Shown piece by piece: positions 47,566 to 60,756 of a stretch of DNA of 64,000 nt. The stretch's first letter is position 1; every line of letters begins with the position of its first letter. This stretch comes from Batillaria attramentaria. Taxonomy: Eukaryota > Mollusca > Gastropoda > Batillariidae. The notes beneath the pieces were generated by a model. It was not told where the DNA came from. It was given only the letters and a program-made list of their open reading frames with translations, and ran no database searches. Position numbers and translations under genes: made by a program. Location: NCBI GenBank assembly GCA_018292915.2, contig JACVVK020000088.1, positions 1,493,501 through 1,557,500 on the forward strand, in the 5' to 3' direction.

Positions 47566-49048
47566 GTGTTTTGTGAGACAGATGTAGTGGGTGACAAAAC
47601 GCTTCTGGAGAAGGAGTGAAGCCAAGTGATTCCTCACCCAGAGCAGTGCCTGCCACAGGAGGTGTAAATTACCGGGGCGAGCCATCACCGTGTCAGGTCA
47701 CTACAAGGTGGTTTGAGCTGCACGTGCAGCCTGTGCAAGGTTGCGCATAGCGGGTCACATAGCGTGCATGGTGCACCAGTGGCTGGCCGCGAGCCTCCTC
47801 CATCATGAGGCACGTGACTCGGCCGTCCTTGTCACAGCCAATCGGTGTTTGGCACGATGCGCGGACAGCTTCACTTGTCCTACTGAATCTGCGCCGTTCA
47901 AATCTTCAAAGCTTATGTTTCAAGTGTTGATTTTCATGATATGTTTGAATTATTCTGTCTAGGTCTAATTCGTCGAGACATTAGTCAGTATGTAGGTGGT
48001 TTTGGCTTGTGCTTCAACAAATGAGCAGTTGTGGGCGGGAAATTACGGGAAATTAGCGTTTTGTACAGTGTAATTGAGAAATTTGAGAATAATTTCATCG
48101 TTCATCAGTGGCGTTTTCGTTTTCTTTTTCTTTTTTTTTCAGATGGTACGTGTGTGCATTTACTTCCGACCTTTTAAGCAGACGCTCCTGTACAGGAGAC
48201 ATCCTGCTAATAACAGCGGTATCCAAGAATCGCCGCACATTCTGCTCTTGTGCCAAAGCTTTAATAACAACAAGATACAGTAGATCTGATTTTGTGACCT
48301 TACCCACAAGGGTTATGGGTCGTTTGTTCTCTCCAAATGCTCGCTGTAATCAGAATAGACCGTCGTAGCAGCACGTTTGTCTGGCGGCAACGCTTGTAGA
48401 TGTGATTACAACCCAAGGGGTTTTTATGTAGACGTTTGAAGGAATATATGGTGCAGTGTGTAGTAATTCCATCAGTTGCAGGGGGGGATCTCGTGCTGTG
48501 CCTAAGTTAATGTCTTGCCTGATAAAATCTACAGTGGGTGTGTGTACCTGGATCGCGCGTTTGAAACGAGGCATCCAGCTAGTCAGGTTGGTTTCTGTCA
48601 TGTATCACAAGCTTACAGCTCAAACGTTTTGCGATTCTTTCATCTCGGCTTGATATCTGCCTCTGAGGCCTTCATCAGTATGACAGGTAATGGTTCGGGT
48701 GGAAAGGTTCACTGCTTGTCCATGACACGTGGTTCACGGCTATGAAAATTTTCAAGAGGTTGTTTTGTGTCATGGATTATGCTTTATGATGGCCAGTAAC
48801 AGTTCGGCCAAAATCTCACGAAATGATATCTTCTCCCCTCCATCTCCTGGCTTCCTGTCACTTGACTCAGTGCACCCTCTCTGCTTGTGTTCTTTCCTTT
48901 CTGATTTTACCACCCCCTCAGTATAGGAGTTGAGAGTGACTTTACCAGTTACAGTTAAGCAGGGCGCCATGCCAGTCTCACACAGGAACACCCTAGCTTT
49001 TGACCTTTTGAAAAACATATAATATGTGTTTGTATTTGGTGTAGCTAA

Positions 49049-49096
49049 CTATGTGGTGGAAAAGGACGTTAAACCCCCAAACACCCACCCACCCTC
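49049..49096 (+). mobile_element. SINE family A tail fragment (48 bp), 5'-truncated insertion
   Basis: ATGTGGTGGAAAAGGACGTT followed by AAACCCCC and (CCCA)n. Perfect 10-bp duplication GTGTAGCTAA at 49039-49048 and 49097-49106. Confidence 0.88.
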
Positions 49097-50693
49097 GTGT
49101 AGCTAAGGTCTTTCATAACAATCCGTAGTTTAGGTTCAGTTTCAGCCTTCCTAATCCAGTTAGTTTCGTATGCTAAGTATTTCTGGTGAGTTCTGTGGAC
49201 ATATTCACGATGGCTTAGTAGCCTGTGGCCCTGGCAGTGACCATCGTTTGAACCCCGGGATGTCTCGGACAGGAGAAATATGAGTACAGCACCTGGAGGC
49301 GATTGGGCTTAGTAGCCGGCTTATCTCCCCCTTCTGCAGCGCTGCCTCGTGTCATACTGATAAAACCAGCAAATATATGACAAGGTTCAGCTGGCTGCAC
49401 CCCGACAACCTCCTTGGGCGCCTATTTCCGCGTACTCGCCCTATTACTTCTCATGTAGCGAGATTGAACCGCTGACTTACTGGGCTTCGTACAGTCCAAC
49501 CGGTGCACGGGACGAGCGTCTCCAACAACATTGCCCTCTGGTTTGGAACTTTTGCCACTGGTCAAGCAAAAAGGTCAGGAGATAAGTCCCTGACAACGAG
49601 TGTCTGGCATAATTAATGGGGCGTGCTGGCACCAAGCCAAACATGTTGTAAGATTCATCAGCCGACCGTGCCACAGGCAAGGTAGAAGACAAGATCTCGT
49701 GTAATATTGATGGCAGGAAACTGCACTGTTACCGAGGTCATCGAACCAGGAATAGACCGATGCTTCATTGATTCTGTTCCGCAAGCTCGTATCTTGCTCT
49801 GAGCGCAGTTTCTGAAGTGGGTCGGGTGATGAAGGAGACGCTTGCGGGTCTGCTTCACTGAGAGGGATCTGAACTACGTTCTTTTGTTGTGTCATGCATA
49901 TGACCATGTCCGAGTTCCTTATGGTGCTGTTTCTACCAAGAGTTCTGACAGAACATTGGTTGAAGGAGATTTGTTAGTTTTGAAACTGACACCCTGAGGC
50001 ATTTCTCGCAGTATTTAAAACTAAACCGCGATATTGTTTTGGAAACATGTTTGGATTGGTGTATAATATCAAAATGTGTTGCAACTCATTGCTATAGTTT
50101 CTGCCTTGACTTTTGATATTTATCGTGTTTGCTAATACATGTACAGCACTTCCGTTCAACCGTTTTAGCGTCGTCTGGTGTGGAATCTGAACAATCACAA
50201 CTAAATCATGCAAGCATGCGCTTTGTGTGCGGCAGTTTCTTTGCATTGTCCGTTCGTGATTGCAGAGATCTATGCATTTGCATGACTAGGAAAAAGGATC
50301 AGAGGCGTGACATTCAAGCAGCTGGAAAAACTTGCTGTTTTGAATATATTGTTATTGAGATATCCCAGCGCCAAATTCTCTATTTCCAAGAGATCTCTTG
50401 TTTGCACTTTTTCCCGTCTATGAGGGAGTATTGCGTGTCGTTCTGTGCACTGGGAAGAAGGGCTTTTGTGAGGTGACGTTTATTTGTGGCCGTGACATGC
50501 GCATGCACAATGAACAGGGGGGAAGTGAGTGGCATTGTGGGATAGAGGAATGACGAGATTGGGGATTTTCTTTCGCCCACATCGTCAGTCGTCAGAGCGC
50601 GCCATTTACATACTGCATGGAAATTGACGAATCTCGTCTCTGCAACTTCCGGAAAGGAGCATGCGCAAATTAAAAAGGAAGGGGGAAAAGTTT

Positions 50694-50709
50694 AGAGAGA
50701 GAGAGAGAG

Positions 50710-50799
<90 letters not shown>
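50694..50799 (+). repeat. compound (GA)n(GT)n(GA)n microsatellite
   Basis: A long central GT run flanked on both sides by GA runs. Confidence 0.98.
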
Positions 50800-52059
50800 C
50801 TACTGTTCTCGGTACGAGGAAAAAGAATGCGTTATCTCGGCAGAGACAGCGACAGAAAAGCGACATTTTTACCCTAATTTCACCACAGAACGCACCCCGC
50901 ACTCCTGTCCTCGGCACATGACTAGCGGATGACACCCGGCTAACGATTACCGATGGCTCTCTCTTCAACCCGTTGTTTTCCTCTCTTCCCAAAAACCGAT
51001 CAGAGAAGACAGAAGCCCAAATTGCAGCTGGGAAATTCTGACATTATCAAACAGGACCCGTCATCGGCTGTGGACACGTGACGAGCAAGCCTGCGTGCCA
51101 GGGGTCCGGACATGCACCCGTGTTGACTTTCCTAATAAATCACGGATCTCCTTCTGACAGCATGACGTTTTCATTTTGAGGGGGACGCTGAGAGAGAAAT
51201 ACAAACTTGGGTTTTTTTAAGGACCGCCTAGGGATGTGGATGAGTATCGTCCACGATGCTTCAGAGGATACGGCTGAGTTGCCTGGCCATTCGTGAGGAT
51301 TCCTCCGGCGTATGTCGCTGAGAATAAAACCGCAATGTCAAAGAGGTGCCTGCGATATTCAAGGTGTACGGTCACAGTGTATTGGCACGTTCACAATTTG
51401 GCACTGCGACGATTTAGCTAAGGACGGACGAAGGGACTAAGAATTTTACCTGAATCTGCGAATGTGCAATCTCGTGGTCGTCAGGGACCATTATGCCTCA
51501 GAAAATTAGATATCGCCCCAAGAGGATGAATTTCGTTTCCAAGGCATGGAGTGATGTCTTGTTCAACGGCAGTATACTAGCATATTTCATCACTTTGTAT
51601 TGCTCCACTCGAGTGCGACTAGTCACAGTGGTCGCCTCATCCGGTTCGCAGTAGTCCTGAATGAGTGCAGAATACAATAATATTAATTTATGCCGCCGCA
51701 TGCTATCGAGTGTCAGTATTTGCATTTTCACACCGCGATCTGCAATCACCTCGTCAACTCGTTCAAAAACGCGTCCGAGTAATGAATCGTGTACGGCTGG
51801 CGTGTCATCTGGCACCGGAAAAACGTCAAGTGTTTAGTTACCATCCAGTCGGTTCATTCACCAGTGATGGCTACCTAGTGCCCATTAATTTTACTACACA
51901 CCATCAGATTTTTTTTATTTTTACGGACACTTGTTCTGGGGAGCTACCGGCACACGTGCCAGCATACACAAGCTTCTTTTCGGTTTTGAGTTGTTTTATT
52001 TAAATTTGCGTTTTGCGTTTACCATAGCCAGCAGCATACTCTGCTTTTCTTAATGACAC

Positions 52060-52480
52060 TGACGGGCCCCCTCCTAAACCGCCATTCACATTCAGGTTTT
52101 CTCGTGGACGAATTAATAATTTATCCCTGGCGAATGAATAATTTATAGAACCATAAACACATTTTGCCGCTGCTACCAAAACTGTACCATCACACTCTAG
52201 CTTCCTCGTAGACACATTTAGGCGCTACTGCTGAAAGTACTATTACGCCCTTGTCATCTTCGGCACTTTTGGCCTTTGCTGCTACAACTACCCGCCACAC
52301 ATGGGTTTCCTTGTGGACGACGTGGACGCACTGCCAGAACTACAGCCCATGCTCTGGTTTGCTCACTTTACCAGTGCTACAGCCCATGCTCTGGTTTGCT
52401 CACTTTACCAGTACTACATGAGGTTGCTGTCGGATTCATTAATACTTCCCTTTTCCCCGTTTCCTTGTGGCGGCCTTGCA
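52060..52480 (+). repeat. degenerate minisatellite, period about 108 bp
   Basis: Related blocks recur at about 52.09 (GGTTTTCTCGTGGACG), 52.20 (GCTTCCTCGTAGACAC), 52.30 (GGTTTCCTTGTGGACG) and 52.46 kb (GTTTCCTTGTGGCGG), each preceded by a similar CCA/CACA stretch. Confidence 0.5.
52340..52413 (+). repeat. 37-bp tandem duplication
   Basis: The 37-bp unit starting CTACAGCCCATGCTCTGG at 52340 is repeated at 52377 with one difference at its last base. Confidence 0.95.
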
Positions 52481-53840
52481 GCTTATCGACTATCTTTGAC
52501 ACTAACTTGACTGCCCGTGTCGGGGTCCCATGTCCATGGATTGGACCCACCCCCAGGAGACGCTATTATCTGAACCATTAGCTGGCCTGCAGCACTGACT
52601 TTGGCTCCTTCTCCATTTTCGGCCCCTTTTTGGCACAAAGAAACCCACTCACCAAGACTGACCGACCGCCTTTATAAATATCGTGTTTGATAAGTTCACG
52701 CTGCTTTTGTTGTGGCTGCGCACACCTTGCTGCCAATTAGGGGAGATAAAGCGAGGTGTGAAGGATAACTGCTGCTGCGGGGTGTAGTTCGTGCTCATCC
52801 TGTGTAGTGCACATTCGTTTGGACTGCTGCCCACAGTTCTGGCGTGAAGTATCACAGTTTTAGAGTGAAGGGTGTGGCGGACGTGAAGCGCGCAGAACTA
52901 AACGGTGCACAAGATCAGAACTGCAGTTGGCACGGCACGAATACCAGCATCTTGCCGCCGTTGCTTTCGTCAACAATCGGTGTGCGTTTCCCGTAAACAG
53001 AAACATTCAGCATCTCGCCAAGTAGGATGTGGTACATTATTTTTGTCCTTGGGGTGAACTACAGTGAACCGCGAAATTTCATACGACAGCTTACGCTGCA
53101 TATAACAAAAGCCCCCACCAGACAAACTGAATACATACTAACACATGTCTTACATCAACAAGATCAAGAAATATACCGTCAACAAATTACGAATGTGCAC
53201 TGCACGTGAGAAGCCCGGCTGTGCGTCATTACGATCGTGCGTGACGTCAGAATATTCTCTCCTTGGAGACGGGCTGCAGTTGTTGCTTGGTGACAAACTC
53301 TCACACCTGAGACCCCCCCCCCTTCCCCCCTCCCTCTCCTCCCCTCCCTGACCCAGCTTGCCCCTCATGATCCCCGAGGGGTCGGGTTTTAGCCCGGGGC
53401 GTTAATTTAGGGAGCGAACAGTGATTGGGGGCTTGTTGAGCCCGGCCGGTAAAGACAAATGACTACAAGACCGGCAGGAAGAGATGGCGGCGTCTCCACA
53501 GCGTATCGGTGTGAGATACCCACGGCCAATTAATCTCTGTCTCGGCCCTTGGCCATCTTCACTCCTGGCTGCAGTGGCCGTGCGGTGGGCAAATTAAAAT
53601 TGATCTTGAAACTTTCACGTCTGAGGGCAGGCAAACGCCGAATTTCTCTTCCGTGTGCTTTAGGGTTTGTTTTTAACGGCTGAATAATTCAGCAGCTAAT
53701 CGCCATGTGTCTGGTGTTAAGGAGTTAAAAATAAACGGCGGTGGAAGGAGGGGATGGTGGTGGGAGGAATAGGGGAGGGTGATGAGCCCCACTACAGATT
53801 GGAAAGGACCCATTGTAGTCACGAGACATGATGAGGGCCG

Positions 53841-53889
53841 TCTCTCTCGCTCTCTCTCTGTGGAGAGAGAGAGAGAGAGAGAGAGAGGA
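53841..53889 (+). repeat. (CT)n...(GA)n inverted simple repeat
   Basis: A CT run and a GA run separated by TGTG; the two halves can pair as a hairpin. Confidence 0.93.
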
Positions 53890-55253
53890 GCAGCACAATC
53901 CATGAAGCACTTTCGAGATAACTGGAGAGACTAGGATACGATTTCCCTTCCAGATTTAACTACCGGGAGATTTTCATGTTCATGTGATTGGATGGCCCGT
54001 TTCCTGATGGCTCCCGTGACCTTGACAGTCGTCCGCCACGAGACACTCGGACCCTCCTCAGCCGCTCGGAAATAGGACCGAGGGCTTGCCAGGGCGTTCC
54101 TGTTCGTCGTTTATTACCTTCAATTTCAGGGGACACGGGCCCGAGGCTCGTAAAACTGTTGACTGCATTGTGTGTAACTGGTCGTTTGTCGGGGACTTTG
54201 CCCAGGGCACCGCTTGCGCCGGGACAAGGAGGGGCGTAAAAGTTTGCCATTGAAAATAACGACATCCCCACGCAGAATCCCGCCTCGTAATGATTGGGCT
54301 GTGTGGTCTGGGTCACGTGCTAAGCGGGGTACTAATTAGACACAGCGAGAAAAACACACACACAAAGTCGTTGCGCTTGGTATGTCTACTAGCCGGCTAC
54401 AAACGGAAGGGCCGCAGATGCGCTCCCCTCACACCAAGTTTCGCCAACTTATAGCAGACGCTTACCCGGCGTAGACACAGCAAAACGACGTAAATAAAGT
54501 AATTCATCATCAACTTTGGAAATAATAGTAAGATGTACAATACCCTGATTGATCAGCGCGACTCAAGGGCGCGATGAAACCCATTACTTACGTTAATAAC
54601 TACCACTGATTCTTTGAATGGGCACCATGTCGGTTGCGGCCGCCATTTTTGCGCGCCGCGCGACGAAGAATACCCTCCCCCCCCCCCCCAACAAAAAAAA
54701 GAAAGGAACCGATCAGAATGGGATCAGAATCTACTGTGAAACTATGTCACAGCTGGTGAGATTTTGCCTGAATAGCCATAGCTATGACGACGTCACAGTC
54801 GTTGAAAACCCCGAAATCACACCCGTCACAGATGTGCACAGCCACTGTGGCGCTCCACAGTGTCCAGTTAGTAGCCAGACTGAGCGAATACTCACCGAGT
54901 CATGTGTACATCGTGTCATATAAAGGACAATGCTATTGTCAAGTCGTTGCAGCCAGACTCGTCTAATGCGGTTATCTTGGAAGGAGAGTTTGCTTACTGA
55001 CGAGGCCTCCAATGTCGAGGTGCCATCGGTATTGTCTCTGTTACTATCCATGACCCTGAATGCAGTGGTCACCTTGTAAAACAGGCCATTCTTTTCTAGT
55101 CCTTTGGGTGGCCACAATGGACGGGTTTTACTGTAGCAGTCACGAGAAGCATTTCGAGCAGTGTCAGAGAGTTCGCTAAAAAGGTGCCTCCAATTCGTGC
55201 TAAAAGGTCCTTAACGAGTCAGCGACACTGTTATGGAAATACACCAACACACG

Positions 55254-55555
55254 ACCCAGAAAACAATTTAGCGACTAAGATCCTGCTCGGAGCCTTTGTT
55301 TCTTAGGAATCCAGACAGTAATTTAGCGAAGTTGAGAATCCTGGTCAGTGAGAGCCTTTGTTTCTTCAGTTCGAGATCCAACCTAAAAATAATAAATAAA
55401 AAAAAACCTAGAGTCGAAAGACATCTAAGTTAGATACAGAGCTAGTCGGAGCGTTTGTTTCTTCAAGATCCAAAAACAGACAAGAGCCAGAAAACAATGT
55501 AGCAAAACTACGCTCCATCCGGCTCAGTCTGAGTCTTTGTCTCTTCAGCATCCTT
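55254..55555 (+). repeat. degenerate minisatellite, four units
   Basis: GAGCCTTTGTTTCTT, GAGCCTTTGTTTCTTCAG, GAGCGTTTGTTTCTTCAAG and GAGTCTTTGTCTCTTCAGC recur with AACAATTTAGCGA-type sequence between them. Confidence 0.7.
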
Positions 55556-55976
55556 CAGTGCCTTGTAGTTGAAGCAGGACACCCGAGGGTTGATGGAGTG
55601 GTCTCGTTGAAGTTAATTGACTTGAAAGGACGTCCCGGGTTGATTATTAGAGGGCGCGAGGGTGCAGTGGACAGCGGTCAGAATGATGAGTCTGCGGTCA
55701 GCGTGGGGTAGGGGGCGGTTGGCCCGAGGGAGATAGAACCGCTATGAATGCCATGTGGACCCTGGCGGTTCCTGGTTGGCGCTTTGTTGTACGGGCCGTT
55801 ACGACAGTCAGAATGCACTGAAAGCCGACATGGCAGTCCCGTTTCTAGGAGAGAATTTTTATAGACCAGAGACTTTCTGCTACTAAACCGGCAAACTGAG
55901 GATGGCCGGTTTGTGTTCCTCCTCTGCGATTGCAAGTGGGCAAACTAGTGATTCGAGCAGTCACGCTTACGATGAA

Positions 55977-55980
<4 letters not shown>

Positions 55981-56033
<53 letters not shown>
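55981..56033 (+). repeat. (TG)n microsatellite
   Basis: Uninterrupted TG repeat of 53 bp. Confidence 0.99.
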
Positions 56034-56036
<3 letters not shown>

Positions 56037-59000
56037 AAACTGCCCACCATAAACATACTTTCGGCCTGATTGGTCGAAAACCGAGACGTGAACGTGCGAA
56101 AATGGCAACCGCTCCATTCAGTAGCGAAGGTCACTGCCGTGATTGTATTCATCCCATGTGATGGTCCTCTCGCCATTAAATCAAGACACGTACTGCCCGG
56201 AGGCAAAGATGGCACCCAGGGTCGTGGGTGATAGGCATCGGATTGCTGTGTTGTCCTGGTGGCTAATCCAACACTTCTGGCCAAGTTAGGCCGTTCTGGT
56301 CAGACTGATCGCCTGTTTTTCATTCCCAGCTCATCGTCGCCGACAAGATCCCGCTAAACAGGACAATGTTGGTGTTTGTTCTTCCAGTGTTGTTTTCTGT
56401 TTGAACGTGGTGTAACGGCCCACAGAAGGGGACAAAACCTGAACAAACCTGTTTTACATAGGTTTGTACCCAGGCCTTTCATGGAAGCAGCTTAATTGGA
56501 CGCTGTACACAGCTAAGCTGATTGAATCCAGATTTTGTTGATTTTGCACAGACATGTGTCTGTGTGTGTGCCTCTCTGATGAAAACAACAACAACAACCC
56601 CCCCAAACAACAACAACAACAACAAAACCAAGCCAATCTTAGGGGTACGGGTACTTTCTTACCATCTTCCCAACTTCAGAATCAGCAGACCAAAAGAGTA
56701 TGGAATGTAAACTCTGTGATAAATCTGCCAGTCCAATTCCGTAAGTTTGGCATCTCTGTTCCGTTTTGTGTCTCACCTGAGTAGGAGTTATCAGTCAGGG
56801 CGCCGGAAGCGCAATTTGTCCTTCCGCATTTCCTAACAATTGATATCGATATTGGACCCGTCCCAACACCTTGGCAAACTAGTGAAGCTTATTATGCCGT
56901 GTTATCTCAAGGCAAAGTACAGTTTGCCAATGTTTTTGAAATCAATCTCCGGTCACGGACTTGTGTTTCTGCTTCTGCCTCGCTTCCTTGTCCGTCAGAA
57001 AGTGTCCCTCAGGGTGCTGGCGTAAAGCGCATTGTATACACGCCGCGTACAGGGAAGAAGTGTTTTGCAGTCGATACCATCTACTCTCTCATCACGCCTG
57101 ATTCCACTGTTTAATAGTGTCATTCCCCAGCGTAAACTCGCCACATTCCCCCTTAGTGAGTCACGCTGTTTGCTTCTTACAGGCTGTTTCTGTTCTCTAG
57201 AAGTGGGAACAGGTGCCTCTCAATCGTAGATACGTTGCGAGTGCATGTGCATTTGTTTATTTTCAGCTTCGGGGTACGTGGCGGGGTTATAAAACACTTG
57301 AAAGCTTTATCAGCCTATCTGACGTGTGAGAAACCGTCGGCTCTCCGCTGTCATCTGATACAGAGCGAGGGGAGAATAAGGGTTGAATGAAGTTCTTGTA
57401 TGCTTTCTTATCTTTTCAGATTTTCTTTTTCGTTTCCTTCATTTTCTTTGTCGTTTCCTAGCAACCGGTTCCAACCTTTATGACTTCATGGCACAAACTG
57501 ATTTTGTCTGCTGCTGGCGCAGAGAAGTGATAGTTTTTATGCTTGGTCTATTTTTGCTGGCCTGCCACGTTTCTCTCATCGTCGACCCTGTTGGAGGTAA
57601 AACAAACTCAGAATCAAAAAGAAAACATCCAGTTTGCCTTTCGCCTTCAGTTCTCTTCCTAAGCAGCCTCAGTTTTTAATTTTTTGTGGTGTTTTTAAAG
57701 TCAGTCATCAGCCAGTTCGGTGATCATTCGCTTTCAGCTCCGCGTGACCTTATCCCCTATTGTAGAAAATACGATTTGTTTTTAAGTTGCAAAGATTTAT
57801 ATGTAAATAATGCCATAAATTTCCTCCTCGGAGTGGCTGGGGGTGAGGGGGGGGGGGAGGGGAGTGGGCGGGGGAAAGCAGGTGCAGAATGCAAGTAATC
57901 ACAATTTCTTCTAGTTGCAAACTCCATCAGCTGTTCAATACCTTGCCTCTTAATGTTTCCTGGAATGGCATTTATTTTCTCTTTTCCCCGTTCCCCCATC
58001 TTGTTGGTTTACACGTGAAGCACGGCCAACGAATGCGGGTCACGTCAACAGAGCCTGGAGTTGGAATTCAAATTGAAAGACAAAAATCGCTGTCTTTGAC
58101 AAGATGATACGAGCACGGCCTTTTCCGTGTTCAAGTTGTAAACTAGACGCTAGAAAACTGCTCGCGTAGGAATTGAAGATAGCAAGAAATGTTCGGAGAA
58201 AGTCATGTTTTTGCACGTCAAGTTTATCTTATCAACTTCACGCCGCGCAGTTCACAAACAATTTTTTGTTCCTTTTAAAATTTTCTCGTTATATTGCTGC
58301 GTCTGAGTTTTGTAGACGTCAGGCAGATAGTGGACCACACAGACGCGACGAAACGGAGTTTGGAGCAAGTGGAGTCAAAAACAACAATCGTTACAAACGA
58401 ACCTGCAATGTTTGTATTGTCCGTTTGGAGACGTCTTCGGGAGTTTTCAACTTCTTTCTATCAATGGTGGCTAACGAGGAGGGTTTGGCAGACAGGCCGC
58501 TTGCCGTCCGCTCTTCTCAAACGTCCTAAAGAGAACTGTTTGAACAAAGCAAAATAAGGACCTTCCAGAACTCGCTGTCTCCTTCCTTTGTTTGCGATCC
58601 CCCTGTCGTCAGCATCATTGACCACATCAAAGAATGTGTGGGCAGACAGTCGGCAAATTTGAGGAACCGGCCCTCCACCATTTTAACTAGCAGTCTCTGA
58701 AGGGTCGTCGTTATACACTCGATAGCAGCGTCCAATCAACAGTCACCTCTCTCGCCCAGTCGTCCGGAAGAGGTGACTGTACATAAAGCTTATTCGATTG
58801 TGTCTCGTCTCTCGTTGGTAACACTAACAGGATGTTGGCAGGCAAGAATTTGTATATCATCACTAAAAGTAGCGTCGTATCAAATGTGGACAGTGTACAG
58901 TGAATCTCGGTCAAATTTTGGTACATTTCACTTAGTCACAATTTCTAAAATAAACAAAGAAAGAAATCAGAAAACAATAATGTTAAAAAAAAACCACAAA

Positions 59001-59783
59001 ACAGTAACAAGAAAACGGAAAACATTGCGTGAATGAATGAAGTACGTGTCTGACAGAAATCAGCTAATCCGAAGACGCGTCTCGGATAGTCACCCAGTCG
59101 TGATCCACAAAGCAAGTGGCATGTTTTATGACCGTGACCATGGAAACTCTTGTGCACGGAGACACGGAAGCCATGTCGAGAGTGGCCAGCGAGGCAAAAC
59201 TGAAGAAAAAGGAGTAATCGATCTTATTTTCCTTCATTACTGAAGAGCACCGGTGGTCGTAAGTTTCGCCAATCTGTCCAACAGGCCGGAAACAGCGTCG
59301 CAAGCAACGAAGACCCGCGTGTGTCCTTTTGAAAACTTCTCTCTATCATCCGTGGGCTAACGGGCGGTTGACATGCAACCTGCCCTGTTGACGAGGGGCT
59401 GAAAAAGGCCATTGTTTCCTTGAAGACCTTGGTAGCCAGGGTCAGCTTACACAGCGTGTGTTTGGTGTTAACGGCACTGTTGCAAAGTTGATTAGGTGCG
59501 CCTGGCCTGCTGAGGTGGCGCATTGTGTGGACGTGGGGGTCATTTGTCCATTTATGGTCCTTGCCCATCTAGTAACAGATAACACACCATGGGAATGGTA
59601 TGGGCCGTCTGCAAAAACAACCGACACAGCGGATAGTTTGTTAGTGTGATGGCGTATGTATCCTACGTGGTTAATACTTGTTTGTCTATTTGTTGTTTTT
59701 TTTTTGTTTTTTTTTTTTTAAGTTTTTTGGTTTTTTGTTTGTTTGTTGTCGTTTTTGTTTTGTTTTTGTGAGTTTGTTTGTGC

Positions 59784-59786
<3 letters not shown>

Positions 59787-59852
<66 letters not shown>
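59787..59852 (+). repeat. (GT)n microsatellite
   Basis: Uninterrupted GT repeat of 66 bp, next to T-rich DNA (59.69-59.78 kb) and a poly-G run. Confidence 0.99.
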
Positions 59853-59855
<3 letters not shown>

Positions 59856-60723
59856 GGGGGGAGGCGGGGGGTGCATGTGGACACTGCCTGAACTCCCCCC
59901 CCACACACACAGACACACCCCACTTCGCCCCACCCTCCATCCCCTCCTGTTCTATCCTGTAGCACAATCATCGGCGTTAGTTTCTTTTGAGAAAAAAAAA
60001 ATAAGGAAGATGAAAAGCCGTGTCCGTCTTTGATGATGAAATAGACGTACACGAACTTGATAGTGGTTTTGCATTCCCCATTTACTGAGAACGGACTGCA
60101 CCTCAGTTGTGTTTTCCCTTGAAGTGGTCGATCTATCTCTCCGGCCGACGTTTTCAGAGCATTTCACTGAAGTAGGAGAGAGGTTGTCGGACACTTGGAG
60201 GGAACGTCTCCAACTCCAGGCCGACAGCAATGCATGCATTAAAATAGCGTTTTTGCCAATTTACCGAAGAATGTTTTCTTTCACTCTGAAAGTACTCGGC
60301 GGCTGCATTTAAGCTCGGTGTTTAAAAACTGCAGACCTCGGACAAATTTGCATCTCAAACCACGGGAGGAAAGGGAAAGATAAAAAGTGATACATGAAGT
60401 CGTTAGCCCTGAACGAGGAGAAGCCGCGATGGAAAGTAGGAAATTAGTGATTTGTGGTAAGGAAGACGTTCTAGGGCTGCTGCACTCTTCCCTGCCCCAC
60501 GGAGAACAATAAAACAAGCAGCAGGGGAACTACGTCAATCCAGAAACCGAGCAAGTCCCTGCTTCTCCCTCTTCCTCTTCTTCTCTAACTTGTTTTCGTT
60601 TCCTTCGCTCGTCCTTCACTTGGAAGGATTGTCTTCCCAGCATTTCCACTTGTTTTCATACCCCAGTTGAGTTTTCTGGAGGATTTTTGGGGTTTTATTT
60701 TTTGTTTGTTTGGAATTTTTCAG

Positions 60724-60756
60724 TTTTTTTTTTTTTTTTTTTTTGGGGGGGGGGGG
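60724..60756 (+). repeat. poly-T/poly-G tract
   Basis: 21 T followed by 12 G. Confidence 0.96.
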
